Source of the DNA: an uncultured Dehalococcoidia bacterium
GTDB lineage: Bacteria; Chloroflexota; Dehalococcoidia; Lucifugimonadales; UBA1127
Assembly: GCA_951812285.1 (NCBI GenBank)
Contig: OX638292.1
Location: 356,774 to 420,773 of the forward strand
DNA length: 64,000 nucleotides
Direction: 5' to 3'
This document shows, piece after piece, positions 9,244 through 17,361 of this stretch. The translations under genes and the position numbers were made by a program. The notes beneath the pieces were generated by a model. It was not told the DNA's origin. It was given only the letters and a program-made list of their open reading frames with translations, and ran no database searches. Each line of letters opens with the position of its first letter. Within the stretch, counting starts at the first letter, position 1.

Positions 9244-10092
9244 CTATTGCGCCTGTGACTGGAGCAGCGCGATGCCGATGGCGCCGGGGCCGACGTGGAC
9301 GCCAAGGGCGGGGCCCATGCGGGCGATGTAGGGTGTCGCGCCCGAGGGAAGCATGCTTGCGAGTTCGTTTGCCATGGTCTGCGCGGCGTCCGGCGTTGTG
9401 CTGTGGATGACCGCCAGCGAGTCTGCGGGGGCAAACCCCTGCGCAATCTCCGTCATCTTGGCAAGCGCCTTTGCGAAGGTGCGTGCCTTGCCCAGCTCAT
9501 GGACCTCGCCGTCACGCACGGTGATCATGGGCTTGATCTGCAGGACTGAGCCGAGCATCGCCTGCGCCTTGCCGATGCGTCCGCCCTTCTGCAGGAACTC
9601 CAGCGTCTCCAACAGGCACATGCAGCGGGCACGCGCGGAGGCTTCTTTCGCAAGGGTGGCCACCTCTTCCGTGCTCGCGCCGGCTTGTGCGGCCTCGGCG
9701 GCGGCGATGACCACGAGGCCCTCGCCCATGGACGCCTGTGCGGTGTCGACGACCTCGATGGGGCAGGTGGCGCTCGTCAGCTCGGTGGCCTGGACCGCGG
9801 AGTTGTACGTGCCGCTCAGCTTCGCGGCAACGTGGATGGATACGATTCCATCGGCGCCATCGCCGACGCTGTCATAGACCTCCTTGAACTCGCCGGGCGA
9901 CGCCTGCGAGGTCTTGGGGAGCTCCTTGCTGCTCGCGAGCATGCTGAAGAAGGTGTCAGGGGTGATGGTGACGTTGTCCTTGTACGTGTCAGTGCCGAAG
10001 TGCACGTTCTGGGCGACCACCGTGATGCCAAGCCGCTCGACGACGTCGGCCGGAAGGTCCGCCGTGCTGTCCGTTACGATTCTAACCGTCAT
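9244..10092 (-). CDS. DegV family fatty-acid-binding protein
   Basis: The 282-residue protein opens with VRIVTDSTADLPADVVERLGITVV, the DegV N-terminal signature, and contains FFSMLASSKELPKTSQASPGEF and IVSIHVAAKLSGTYNSA. DegV proteins bind a long-chain fatty acid between two domains; the related FakB proteins present fatty acid to a kinase, FakA. No FakA (DhaK/DhaL-like) gene is visible here. The length is normal and GGAGG precedes the ATG. It is a single gene; its neighbours are the surface-protein pair and tRNA-Val. Confidence 0.92.
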   Translation of the reverse strand: MTVRIVTDSTADLPADVVERLGITVVAQNVHFGTDTYKDNVTITPDTFFSMLASSKELPKTSQASPGEFKEVYDSVGDGADGIVSIHVAAKLSGTYNSAVQATELTSATCPIEVVDTAQASMGEGLVVIAAAEAAQAGASTEEVATLAKEASARARCMCLLETLEFLQKGGRIGKAQAMLGSVLQIKPMITVRDGEVHELGKARTFAKALAKMTEIAQGFAPADSLAVIHSTTPDAAQTMANELASMLPSGATPYIARMGPALGVHVGPGAIGIALLQSQAQ

Positions 10093-10226
10093 ACCGCCTC
10101 CTCACGCGCAGTCTTGCGACTGTGGTGCGCCCACATCCATGTGGCGGCATTCTATCCGGGAGACCGCAGGGGAACAAGGTCTGCGAGGAATGGAACAGGA
10201 CGGAAGGGTGGCCTCAGTTAGTGGTG

Positions 10227-10303
10227 TGGTGGGCGGTAGAGGATTTGAACCTCTGACCCCTGCGATGTCAACGCAGTGCTCTAGGCCTCTGAGCTAACCG
10301 CCC
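10227..10303 (-). tRNA. tRNA-Val (anticodon GAC)
   Basis: Read on the minus strand, the gene folds as a cloverleaf with acceptor GGGCGGT pairing with ACCGCCC, discriminator A and an encoded CCA. The anticodon stem CTGCG/CGCAG encloses the loop TTGACAT, giving anticodon GAC (valine, GUC/GUU codons). The T-arm contains GGTTCAAATCC. It is intact and stands alone between the DegV and AEC transporter genes. Confidence 0.95.
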
Positions 10304-10368
10304 TAGCAATGGGGTGTGCATTTAGTCTAGGTGCGCGGCCGGAGAGGGTCAAGGAGTTCACATGCCGG

Positions 10369-11277
10369 TCATCGGGTGAGGACGGACAGGAGCGCGGTTA
10401 GGGTGGGAAGGGCCAGCACCGTCGAGACGACCACGGCGCCCGTGGTCACCTCAGGCCGGGCCTTGAACTCGGTCGCGATGACGATGACGACCACGGCCGT
10501 CGGCGCGGATGCGGTCACGAGAAGCGCGTTGCGCGTGAGCTCGTCGACGCCGAGGAGCAGGAGCAGGCCATAGCCGACGGCCAGCCCCACCCACAGCCGC
10601 AGGGATACTGCTACGGCGACGGTCCGCCACTCGGTGATGCCGCGGTGCTGCATCAGGTTGCCGCCCAGCACCATCAGCATGGCCGGAAACGCCGCGGTAG
10701 CGAGGAGTTCCGTCGCGTTCAGCACCATGGGCGGAAGGTCAATTTCCAGCAGGTTGAGGGCGAGGCCACCAACGGCCGCGTAGGCGATGGGTTGCTGCAA
10801 GACTGCTTTCAGCGAGGCGAGTCCCCCATGCTGCCCATGCGCCGCGATGAAGACACCCAACGTGGCTGCCGCCAGTGCGATGACGGCAAAGAGGACGAGC
10901 GCCCGGTCAAGGCCTGCGTCGCCGAATGCAAGCGAGACGATGGGCAACGAGAGGTTGCCCGCATTCATTACAAGTGCCGCGAGGAGAACGCTGCTTCGGG
11001 CCGCGCTGTTCATTCGCAAGGCAAAGCACACGACCCTTGCGATCACGTACATGCTGGCTGTGAGCAGTACGCCGAAGGCCACGATCTTGCCCATGCTTTC
11101 CAGCGGGAGGTCTGTGTCGGCCATGCCCAGCAATACCAGCGCGGGGCTGAAGATGTAGAGGGCGGCCTGGCTTATGGGCTCGATGGACGTCTTCTTGAAG
11201 TGGCAGAGCGCCATGCCACATAGAATGACCAGCACGACAGGCATGACGATGTCCAAGAAGACGTTGAGGACGATCAC
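10369..11277 (-). CDS. AEC family (auxin efflux carrier-like) transporter
   Basis: The 302-residue protein has about ten hydrophobic segments and the AEC family pattern, including FLDIVMPVVLVILCGMAL, ALYIFSPALVLLGMADTDLP, MNAGNLSLPIVSLAFGDAGL and ATAAFPAMLMVLGGNL. AEC proteins are secondary transporters of organic anions such as malate or malonate; the substrate here is unknown. It starts at GTG overlapping the prmC stop by four bases (GTGA), so it is translationally coupled and the last gene of the thrS-prfA-prmC run. Confidence 0.9.
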   Translation of the reverse strand: MIVLNVFLDIVMPVVLVILCGMALCHFKKTSIEPISQAALYIFSPALVLLGMADTDLPLESMGKIVAFGVLLTASMYVIARVVCFALRMNSAARSSVLLAALVMNAGNLSLPIVSLAFGDAGLDRALVLFAVIALAAATLGVFIAAHGQHGGLASLKAVLQQPIAYAAVGGLALNLLEIDLPPMVLNATELLATAAFPAMLMVLGGNLMQHRGITEWRTVAVAVSLRLWVGLAVGYGLLLLLGVDELTRNALLVTASAPTAVVVIVIATEFKARPEVTTGAVVVSTVLALPTLTALLSVLTR

Positions 11278-12203
11278 GCAGCTGGCCGCCCAAGGAGATC
11301 GATAACCACGACGCGGTCCAGTCCCGCCAGGTCGCGCACGATGCGGACGTCGGCGCCCGGGAAAATCGCCAGCGCTTCACTGGGCAGGGTGGCGCTCTGC
11401 GGCGGGTTTATCTCGAGCATGATGGCGCCCTTTGGCGATAGCAGGGATCGCGCCTGGGCCAACAGCCGCCGGATGAGCGAGAGTCCGTCGGGACCGCCGC
11501 CGAGGGCGATTTGTGGCTCGTGGAGGCGAACCTCGGGCTGGAGCGAGGGCACCTCGGCGCCGGGGATGTAGGGCAGGTTTGCGACGATGAGGTCCGCCGG
11601 TCCTGAGACAGCGGACAGGAGGTCGCTCTCCAACAGCCGCATGCGGTCGACGACGCGTAGGCGCTCGGCGTTCTCTCTTGCGACGGTGAGGGCTTCAGGG
11701 GAGACGTCAAGTGCGAGGACATTGTCTGCGGGAAGCTTGGTGGCGAGGGTGATGGCGATGCAACCGCTCCCGGTCCCGACGTCGACGATGGTGACCGGAC
11801 CGGCGTCTTCCTCGCGGCGGTGTCGCCGCCATGCCAGCGATTCCTCGACGAGGGTCTCCGTCTCCGAGCGTGGGATCATGACGGCGGGGGACACGCGGAA
11901 TGGCAGGCCGCAGAAATGCCACTCACCCAGGATGTAGGGCAGCGGCTCGCGGTGCAGGCGTCGCCGGGTTAATTCGCGCAGCATTAGCGACTGCTCGCTG
12001 GTCAGCCCCCAGTGAGGATTGGCGTAGATTCCCGCGCGGTCGAGGCCGGTGGCGTGGCGTACGAGCAACTCGGCTTCAACTGCGGCCTCGTCGGTGATGG
12101 CTTCCAGCGCTTTGCGGGTCGCGGCAACCCATGAGCGGAGGTCGTTGGGCTCGGGGTCGGGCGGCTCGCCGACGTCGGGGCCGGTGGTTGCGGACAGGGT
12201 CAT
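11274..12203 (-). CDS. prmC: Peptide chain release factor N5-glutamine methyltransferase
   Basis: The 309-residue enzyme methylates the GGQ glutamine of release factors 1 and 2 using S-adenosylmethionine. The N-terminal helical domain (LLVRHATGLDRAGIYANPHW) is followed by the Rossmann domain with IVDVGTGSGCIAITLA, the SAM-binding loop. The catalytic motif reads NLPY (VANLPYIPG) where most PrmC proteins have NPPY; such variants are common enough that I do not call it inactive. It overlaps the prfA stop by four bases (ATGA), so enzyme and substrate genes are coupled. Confidence 0.95.
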   Translation of the reverse strand: MTLSATTGPDVGEPPDPEPNDLRSWVAATRKALEAITDEAAVEAELLVRHATGLDRAGIYANPHWGLTSEQSLMLRELTRRRLHREPLPYILGEWHFCGLPFRVSPAVMIPRSETETLVEESLAWRRHRREEDAGPVTIVDVGTGSGCIAITLATKLPADNVLALDVSPEALTVARENAERLRVVDRMRLLESDLLSAVSGPADLIVANLPYIPGAEVPSLQPEVRLHEPQIALGGGPDGLSLIRRLLAQARSLLSPKGAIMLEINPPQSATLPSEALAIFPGADVRIVRDLAGLDRVVVIDLLGRPAA

Positions 12204-13276
12204 GAGGTCGCCAGTGCGGCGTCCAGCCGTTGCTCCCGTTCGTCCTGCACCAGCGCGTCGACGAGGTCGTCGATGTCGCCGTCGAGGAAGGCTTCAAGGT
12301 TGTGGGAGCTGAAGTTGATGCGGTGGTCGGTCACGCGATTCTGGGGGTAGTTGTAGGTGCGCACCTTCTCCGAGCGCTCGCCGGTGCCAACCTGGGAGCG
12401 CCGTTCGGAGGTGAGGACTGCCTCCTTTCGCTGCCGCTCCATCTCGTAGAGGCGGGAACGGAGTACGGTCATCGCCTTGAGCTTGTTCTGCCCCTGGGAG
12501 CGCTCGTCCTGGCAGGTGACGACGAGGTTCGTTGGCAGGTGCGTGATGCGAATGGCGGTCTCCAGCTTCTGGACGTTTTGCCCGCCGTGGCCCCCGGCGC
12601 GGAACGTGTCGATGCGGAGATCCTCCGTGTTTATCTGGATGTCCACCTCTTCCGCCTCTGGGAGCACGGCCACCGTGGCCGTCGAGGTGTGGATGCGTCC
12701 GCTGGCCTCTGTGACAGGAACGCGCTGCACGCGGTGGACGCCGCTCTCGAACTTGAGGCGGCTGAAGGCGTCCTTGCCCTTGATCTCGACAGAGGCCTCC
12801 TTGATGCCGCCGATTCCTGTGTCGTTCACGTAGAGTACTGACGCTTGGCGGTTGGTGCGCTGGGCGTAGCGGGTGTACAGGCGCACGAGCTCCGCCGCGA
12901 ACAGGGCGGCCTCTTCGCCGCCGGTGCCGGCGCGGACCTCGACGATGACGTTGCGGTCATCGTCCGGGTCGGAGGGCAGGAGCGCCACCTGGATGTCGGC
13001 CTCGAGCGTCGTGCGCTCCGCATCGAGGGAGGTCAGGTCCTCCTGTGCGAGCTGCCGAAGCTCGGCGTCGGACTCCTCGGCGAGCAGCGTGCGGGCGTCA
13101 TCGATCTCCCGTAGCACCTGGCGGTACCGGCTCGAGAGAGAGACCACCTTCTCCAACCCCGCGCGCTCACGCCCAAGCTCCTGCAGTTTGGTGTAATCGC
13201 CGAGGACCGACGGCAGGGTCATCTCGTCGCCGATTGCGTGGTAGCGGTTCTCCAGGGCTGACAGCTTATCCAACAT
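12200..13276 (-). CDS. prfA: Peptide chain release factor 1
   Basis: The 358-residue protein recognises UAA and UAG stop codons and triggers peptide release. It has the RF1-type PxT motif (PVTEASGRIHTS) and the catalytic GGQ loop in RAGGHGGQNVQKLETAIRI. The C-terminal DHRINFSSHNLEAFLDGDID is also typical. I chose the ATG at 13276, which gives MLDKLSALENRY and the usual RF1 length; an upstream ATG at 13303 would add nine residues and has no SD. The downstream prmC gene overlaps its stop codon. Confidence 0.96.
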   Translation of the reverse strand: MLDKLSALENRYHAIGDEMTLPSVLGDYTKLQELGRERAGLEKVVSLSSRYRQVLREIDDARTLLAEESDAELRQLAQEDLTSLDAERTTLEADIQVALLPSDPDDDRNVIVEVRAGTGGEEAALFAAELVRLYTRYAQRTNRQASVLYVNDTGIGGIKEASVEIKGKDAFSRLKFESGVHRVQRVPVTEASGRIHTSTATVAVLPEAEEVDIQINTEDLRIDTFRAGGHGGQNVQKLETAIRITHLPTNLVVTCQDERSQGQNKLKAMTVLRSRLYEMERQRKEAVLTSERRSQVGTGERSEKVRTYNYPQNRVTDHRINFSSHNLEAFLDGDIDDLVDALVQDEREQRLDAALATS

Positions 13277-13313
13277 GGTGTGGGCGGAAGCTCCTTCCAA
13301 CATTGCAGACGGG

Positions 13314-15071
13314 CTACGCGTATGCAGCGACCTCCGATGTCATACGCGCGACGATGTCCTCCAACTGCAGGGGGCCAAGATCCGAGCCATCGCGCAGGCG
13401 GACGGCGGCTGCGTTAGCCTCGCTCTCGCGGTCGCCAACGACGAGCATGTAGGGCACCTTCTGGAGCTGCGCCTGCCGTATCTTCGCGTTCATGCGGTCA
13501 GACTTGGCGTTCACCTCGGCACGCAGGCCCGCTCCCCGCAGCCTTGAGGCGACGCTGTCGGCGTACGGCAGGTGGCGGTCGGCGATGGGGATTACGACAG
13601 CCTGCACGGGGGCGAGCCAGAGTGGGAATGCGCCGCCGTAGTGTTCGATGAGTACGCCGAGGAAGCGCTCGATGGACCCAAGGATTGCCCGGTGCACCAT
13701 GTAGGGGCGAGCGCGATGGCTCTCCGAGTCCTGGAATGAAAGGTCAAAGCGTTCCGGCAGGTTAAAGTCGAACTGCACTGTTGTGCATTGCCAGTCCCGC
13801 CCCAGGGCATCTTTGATCTTGATGTCGATTTTCGGGCCGTAGAAGGCGCCCCCGCCTTCGTCAATATCATGATGCAATCCGCGCTGTTCAAGGGCGTTGC
13901 GGAGGGACGCAGTCGCGTGGTCCCACATCTCGAGGTCGCCGACGTACTTCTCCGGCCGAGTCGACAGCATAATCTGGTACTCGTCAAACCCGAATGCCCG
14001 CAGGATTTCGAAGGTCAGGTCCAGGACTCCTCCAACCTCTGACTCAACCTGCTCCGGCATGCAGAAGATGTGAGCGTCATCTTGGGTGAACCCCCGAACG
14101 CGCATCAGCCCGTGAAGCACGCCACTTCGCTCATAGCGGTAAACGGTGCCCAACTCGCCAATCTTCAGGGGAAGCTCGCGATAACTACGCAGTTCTGAGC
14201 GATAGATCATGATGTGGAACGGGCAATTCATTGGCTTGAGGAAGTACTCCTGCTCATCCAGCTCCATGGGGGCGTACATGTTTTCCTGGTAGAAGTCCAA
14301 GTGCCCGCTAGTACGCCACAGGTTCGAGCGTCCTATGTGCGGGGAGTAGACGAGGTTGTAGCCGTGGCGGGTGTGAATCTCCCGCCAATAGTTTTCCACG
14401 ATAGTACGCAAAACTCCGCCTTTGGGATGCCAGACAATCAGGCCCGGACCGATCTCATCGTGGACGCTGTATAAGTCCAATTCCCGGCCCAGCCTGCGGT
14501 GGTCCCTGCGCTCCGCTTCTTCCAGCAGCTCAAGATAGTTGTCCAAGGCTTCCTGCGATTCCCAGGCGGTGCCGTAGATTCGCTGGAGCATGGGGTTGCG
14601 CTCGTCGCCGCGCCAGTAGGCCCCCGCGACGGAGAGGAGCTTGAACGCCGCCACCTGGCCCGACTGCTCGACGTGGATCCCGCCGCAGAGGTCCGTGAAG
14701 GGGCCATGCCGCAGGGTGTAGAGGGATTCGCTTTCCGGGATGCCGTCAATGATTTCTTGCTTGTACGGCTGTTCGCGGAAAGCAGCCTTGGCTTCGTTTC
14801 GGCTGACCTCAGTGCGAATGAAGGGCACGTCCTGCGCGATGCGTTCGCGCATGAGGGTCTCGATGTGCTCGAGGTCCTCGGGCGTGAACGGGCGGGCGAC
14901 GTCGAAGTCGTAGTAAAAGCCGTCCTCGATGGGCGGACCGATGGCGTACTTGGCCTCCGGAAAGAGCTGGAGCACGGCGTCGGCCATGATATGGCTGGCG
15001 GAGTGGCGAATACGGTGGCGCAGCTCAAGGAGTTCCGGTGACGCCTGTGCACTTGGGGAACGGACGGGCAT
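13314..15071 (-). CDS. thrS: Threonyl-tRNA synthetase lacking the TGS domain
   Basis: The 585-residue class II synthetase contains the N2 editing domain (RHSASHIMADAVLQLFPEAK with HxxxH, then TDLCGGIHVEQSGQV) and the catalytic core (NYWREIHTRHGYNLVYSPHI, MNCPFHIMIYRSELRSYREL). The C-terminal anticodon domain begins near AVVIPIADRHLPYADSVA. The ATG at 15071 has GAGGT seven bases upstream. From that start there is no room for the roughly 60-residue ubiquitin-like TGS domain found in E. coli ThrS. An upstream start at 15227 would add only low-complexity residues unlike TGS. It heads the prfA-prmC-AEC run. Confidence 0.95.
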   Translation of the reverse strand: MPVRSPSAQASPELLELRHRIRHSASHIMADAVLQLFPEAKYAIGPPIEDGFYYDFDVARPFTPEDLEHIETLMRERIAQDVPFIRTEVSRNEAKAAFREQPYKQEIIDGIPESESLYTLRHGPFTDLCGGIHVEQSGQVAAFKLLSVAGAYWRGDERNPMLQRIYGTAWESQEALDNYLELLEEAERRDHRRLGRELDLYSVHDEIGPGLIVWHPKGGVLRTIVENYWREIHTRHGYNLVYSPHIGRSNLWRTSGHLDFYQENMYAPMELDEQEYFLKPMNCPFHIMIYRSELRSYRELPLKIGELGTVYRYERSGVLHGLMRVRGFTQDDAHIFCMPEQVESEVGGVLDLTFEILRAFGFDEYQIMLSTRPEKYVGDLEMWDHATASLRNALEQRGLHHDIDEGGGAFYGPKIDIKIKDALGRDWQCTTVQFDFNLPERFDLSFQDSESHRARPYMVHRAILGSIERFLGVLIEHYGGAFPLWLAPVQAVVIPIADRHLPYADSVASRLRGAGLRAEVNAKSDRMNAKIRQAQLQKVPYMLVVGDRESEANAAAVRLRDGSDLGPLQLEDIVARMTSEVAAYA

Positions 15072-15207
15072 GCGGTGTACCTCGGTTGCCTTTCCTGGTG
15101 TCGAAAGGAAACGAAATTGTGCTTTCCATCGTACCGCATAGCTACGGGGCGGACAAGGCGAAGGCGCCTTGCGGCTTGGAGCGCGGCTGCGCAGGAGGAG
15201 GATTTCG

Positions 15208-15237
15208 TTGACACCCAAAGCGGGCAAAAGCTATATT
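15208..15237 (+). promoter_or_regulatory. Sigma70-type promoter for the tRNA pair
   Basis: TTGACA at 15208-15213 and TATATT at 15232-15237 are separated by 18 bases. The first tRNA begins 48 bases after the -10 box. This is the closest match to a consensus promoter I found in the backbone and fits the strong expression expected for tRNAs. Confidence 0.75.
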
Positions 15238-15284
15238 GAGAATACACTGAATGGCAGCGTAGACTGCGTTGCTTTGGGCGACGT

Positions 15285-15359
15285 GGCAAGGTAGCTCAGC
15301 GGCAGAGCGGGCGCTTCATAAGCGCTAGGTCATAGGTTCGAATCCTATCCTTGCCACCA
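15285..15359 (+). tRNA. tRNA-Met (anticodon CAT, elongator type)
   Basis: Acceptor GGCAAGG pairs with CCTTGCC, followed by discriminator A and an encoded CCA. The anticodon loop TTCATAA gives CAT. The G1-C72 pair excludes the initiator, which has an unpaired C1-A72. A CAT tRNA can also be the AUA-reading Ile tRNA after lysidine modification; I cannot exclude that from sequence. Confidence 0.9.
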
Positions 15360-15372
15360 TTCCGCAACTCTC

Positions 15373-15449
15373 GGGCGGCTAGCTCAGCAGGTTAGAGCGC
15401 TTCCTTCACACGGAAGAGGTCATAGGTTCGAGTCCTGTGCCGCCCACCA
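15373..15449 (+). tRNA. tRNA-Val (anticodon CAC), element attachment site
   Basis: Acceptor GGGCGGC pairs with GCCGCCC, with discriminator A and encoded CCA. The anticodon stem CTTCC/GGAAG encloses TTCACAC, giving anticodon CAC (valine, GUG). The gene is intact. The 3' end of the serine recombinase gene runs in from the other strand and stops inside this tRNA at 15392, so the tRNA's 3' half is the probable integration site. Confidence 0.95.
15392..15449. other. Probable attL of the integrated element (3' part of tRNA-Val)
   Basis: The host tRNA stays whole while the recombinase frame continues into it in antisense and ends there. This is what insertion at a tRNA 3' end produces. The exact core cannot be fixed without the matching right-end copy, which I did not find by eye in this window. 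Confidence 0.6.
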
Positions 15450-17026
15450 ACCGGTACGGTAGATAGCACCGAGCCGTTTAGCGCCATATCCTCGGCGCTC
15501 ATGCCGGGGACCAAGCTATCCTCCGGCATAGGCACCGTGTAGCGCATCAGGGCGTTGTCGGGGGTGACGACGACCTCCTTGACGAAGGACTCGATGAAAG
15601 TCCTGCGCTCGGTCAACTCGCTCTTCTTCAGGAACCTGCTCATGTCCTGGGCGTAGGCGGTGATGGTTTCCACCTGGTCCAAGACTTTTCTGCGCTGTCC
15701 CAGGGCCGCTCTCGCCTCCGCCTCCGCAGCCTCAAGACGCTCCTGCCGCTCCCGGTGGTCGCGTATGCGCGGCCTGAAATCGTTGATCTCCATGTCGGTG
15801 GTCTCCACGAGGTCGTAGAGCCGGTCGAGCCTGCGGCGCACGTCTGCGAGCTCCGACTGGATGGTCTCCAGCCTCTCGCGCTGCTCGCCCGCCACGCCGT
15901 CCATCTGCTCGTCCACGACCTTGACCAGTGCGCGGATGTTGGAGTCGGTGAGTATGTTGGAGCGAATCTTGCCGACGACCATCTCCTCGAAGCGCCGGGC
16001 TGCGAGCCTGGGAGTCTTGCAGGCTTCCTTGCCGCGCTTCATCAGAGACTGGCAGACGTAGTAGGGGAACTGGCCGCTCTTGGAATACTGGCCGCTGAGC
16101 GCCCTCTTGCAGGTCTTGCACTTGATCAGTCCGCTGAGCAGGTAGGAGCTTCCGGCCCTTCGGGGATGCACGACCTTGGGGGCGCGGCGGCGCAGCTGCC
16201 TGCCGACGCGCTGGAACTGGGTCTTGGAGACGATGGCGGGGAACGCCTTCTCCACCCGCACCGGGTCGGCCCCGTCCTGGGCGTTCACGCCCCACAGGAG
16301 AGTCCCCGTGTAAGCCTCGTTGACGAGGACTTTGTGGACGCCAGTCTTGCCCCAGAGCTTTCCTCCGGGGCTGGCGATGCCGTCATCGTTGAGGGCGCGG
16401 GTGATGTCCACCATCCCGCTACCCGCCTCCGACATATCGAAGATGCGCTTGACGACGGGGGACGTATCCGGGTCCAGCTCCAGGGTGGGGCGCTTCTTCG
16501 GCCCGTCCTGCACCATGATGCGGCTGTAGCCGTAGGGCGCCTTGCTGCCGACCCAGAAGCCACGAGAGGCGGCCTCTCGCATTCCCCGCAAGACCTCCTG
16601 GGCCAAGTTCTCGCTGTAGAACTCGTCCACGCTCTCGATGATGCCCTCAAGCAGCCTTCCGGTTGCCGTGTCCTCGGCCTGCTCGGTGATGGACACCACG
16701 CGGATGCCCTTGCGCCTGAGCATGGACTTGAAGGCGACGGCGTGCTCGCGCTTGCGGGTGAACCTGGAGAACTTCCAGACCAGAATCTCCCGGAACGGAG
16801 CGTTGGTCCTGCCGGCCTCGTCGATCATCTTGCGGAACTCGGGGCGGTTGGCGACGCGCCCGCTCTCGGCCTCGTCCACGTACTCTCGGGCGACGGCGTA
16901 GCCGTTCTTCTCGGCATAGTCCCTGAGCGCCCGCAGCTGGGCGGCCACGGACAGGTCCACGTCCTGCCGTTCGCTGGACACCCTGGCGTAGAGGGCCACC
17001 GGCGTGTAGTCGTGTCGTTCACTCAT
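15392..17026 (-). CDS. Large serine recombinase/integrase
   Basis: The 544-residue protein has the N-terminal resolvase domain with catalytic Ser in YARVSSERQD (Ser17) and downstream RPEFRKMIDEA. A Recombinase domain follows (PYGYSRIMV, then INDGIASPGGKLWG-like DDGIASPGGKLWG). A zinc ribbon comes next (IKCKTCKRALSGQ with VCQSLMKRGKEACKTP), then a coiled coil (about residues 380-460). It should catalyse integration and, with a directionality factor, excision. I chose the ATG at 17026 (GGAGGAGCAACTG upstream), which overlaps the RHH gene stop. The last 19 residues (VGGRHRTRTYDLFRVKEAL) are encoded by antisense tRNA-Val, so the native C-terminus was probably different before integration. Confidence 0.93.
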   Translation of the reverse strand: MSERHDYTPVALYARVSSERQDVDLSVAAQLRALRDYAEKNGYAVAREYVDEAESGRVANRPEFRKMIDEAGRTNAPFREILVWKFSRFTRKREHAVAFKSMLRRKGIRVVSITEQAEDTATGRLLEGIIESVDEFYSENLAQEVLRGMREAASRGFWVGSKAPYGYSRIMVQDGPKKRPTLELDPDTSPVVKRIFDMSEAGSGMVDITRALNDDGIASPGGKLWGKTGVHKVLVNEAYTGTLLWGVNAQDGADPVRVEKAFPAIVSKTQFQRVGRQLRRRAPKVVHPRRAGSSYLLSGLIKCKTCKRALSGQYSKSGQFPYYVCQSLMKRGKEACKTPRLAARRFEEMVVGKIRSNILTDSNIRALVKVVDEQMDGVAGEQRERLETIQSELADVRRRLDRLYDLVETTDMEINDFRPRIRDHRERQERLEAAEAEARAALGQRRKVLDQVETITAYAQDMSRFLKKSELTERRTFIESFVKEVVVTPDNALMRYTVPMPEDSLVPGMSAEDMALNGSVLSTVPVGGRHRTRTYDLFRVKEAL

Positions 17027-17241
17027 CAGTTGCTCCTCCTGGTATCTTCCTGTTCGGTCTGGCGTGAGCGCCGCATCTGCATCCTCTCCTGCCTGCGCCA
17101 TTCCCTCTCCTCCAGGTAGAGGCGGAACGCCTCGCGCAGAAGCTCGCTCACGGTTCTGCCTTCCTCTTCCACGACCTGCCGGAGCTGCTGATCCATCTCG
17201 GGCGGCAGGGATAGAGTGATGGTCTTTCTGTTCCTCGGCAT
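17026..17241 (-). CDS. Ribbon-helix-helix (CopG-like) regulator
   Basis: The 71-residue protein begins RKTITLSLPPEMDQQL, a typical ribbon-helix-helix beta strand and turn, then helices through TVSELLREAFRLYLEERE. The tail is highly charged. The start at 17241 has AAGGA upstream; an earlier in-frame start adds 14 residues without family similarity. Its stop overlaps the recombinase start by one base (ATGA), so the two are coupled. It may repress the integration operon or act as a directionality factor. That role is inference from position. Confidence 0.8.
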   Translation of the reverse strand: MPRNRKTITLSLPPEMDQQLRQVVEEEGRTVSELLREAFRLYLEEREWRRQERMQMRRSRQTEQEDTRRSN

Positions 17242-17361
17242 CTCATTTGTCCTTGTGGTATTACATGGTCTTACCCTTATCATGAACGAACCGCGATACC
17301 GGTTTCAAGGGTGCGGAGTCCGTAGGCCCCTATTAGTGCGAGCTACTATCCCGTGGATGTT

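Noticed and set aside
15072..15284. T-box riboswitch upstream of thrS
   Set aside because: I saw no T-box consensus sequence or clear antiterminator in the minus-strand leader.
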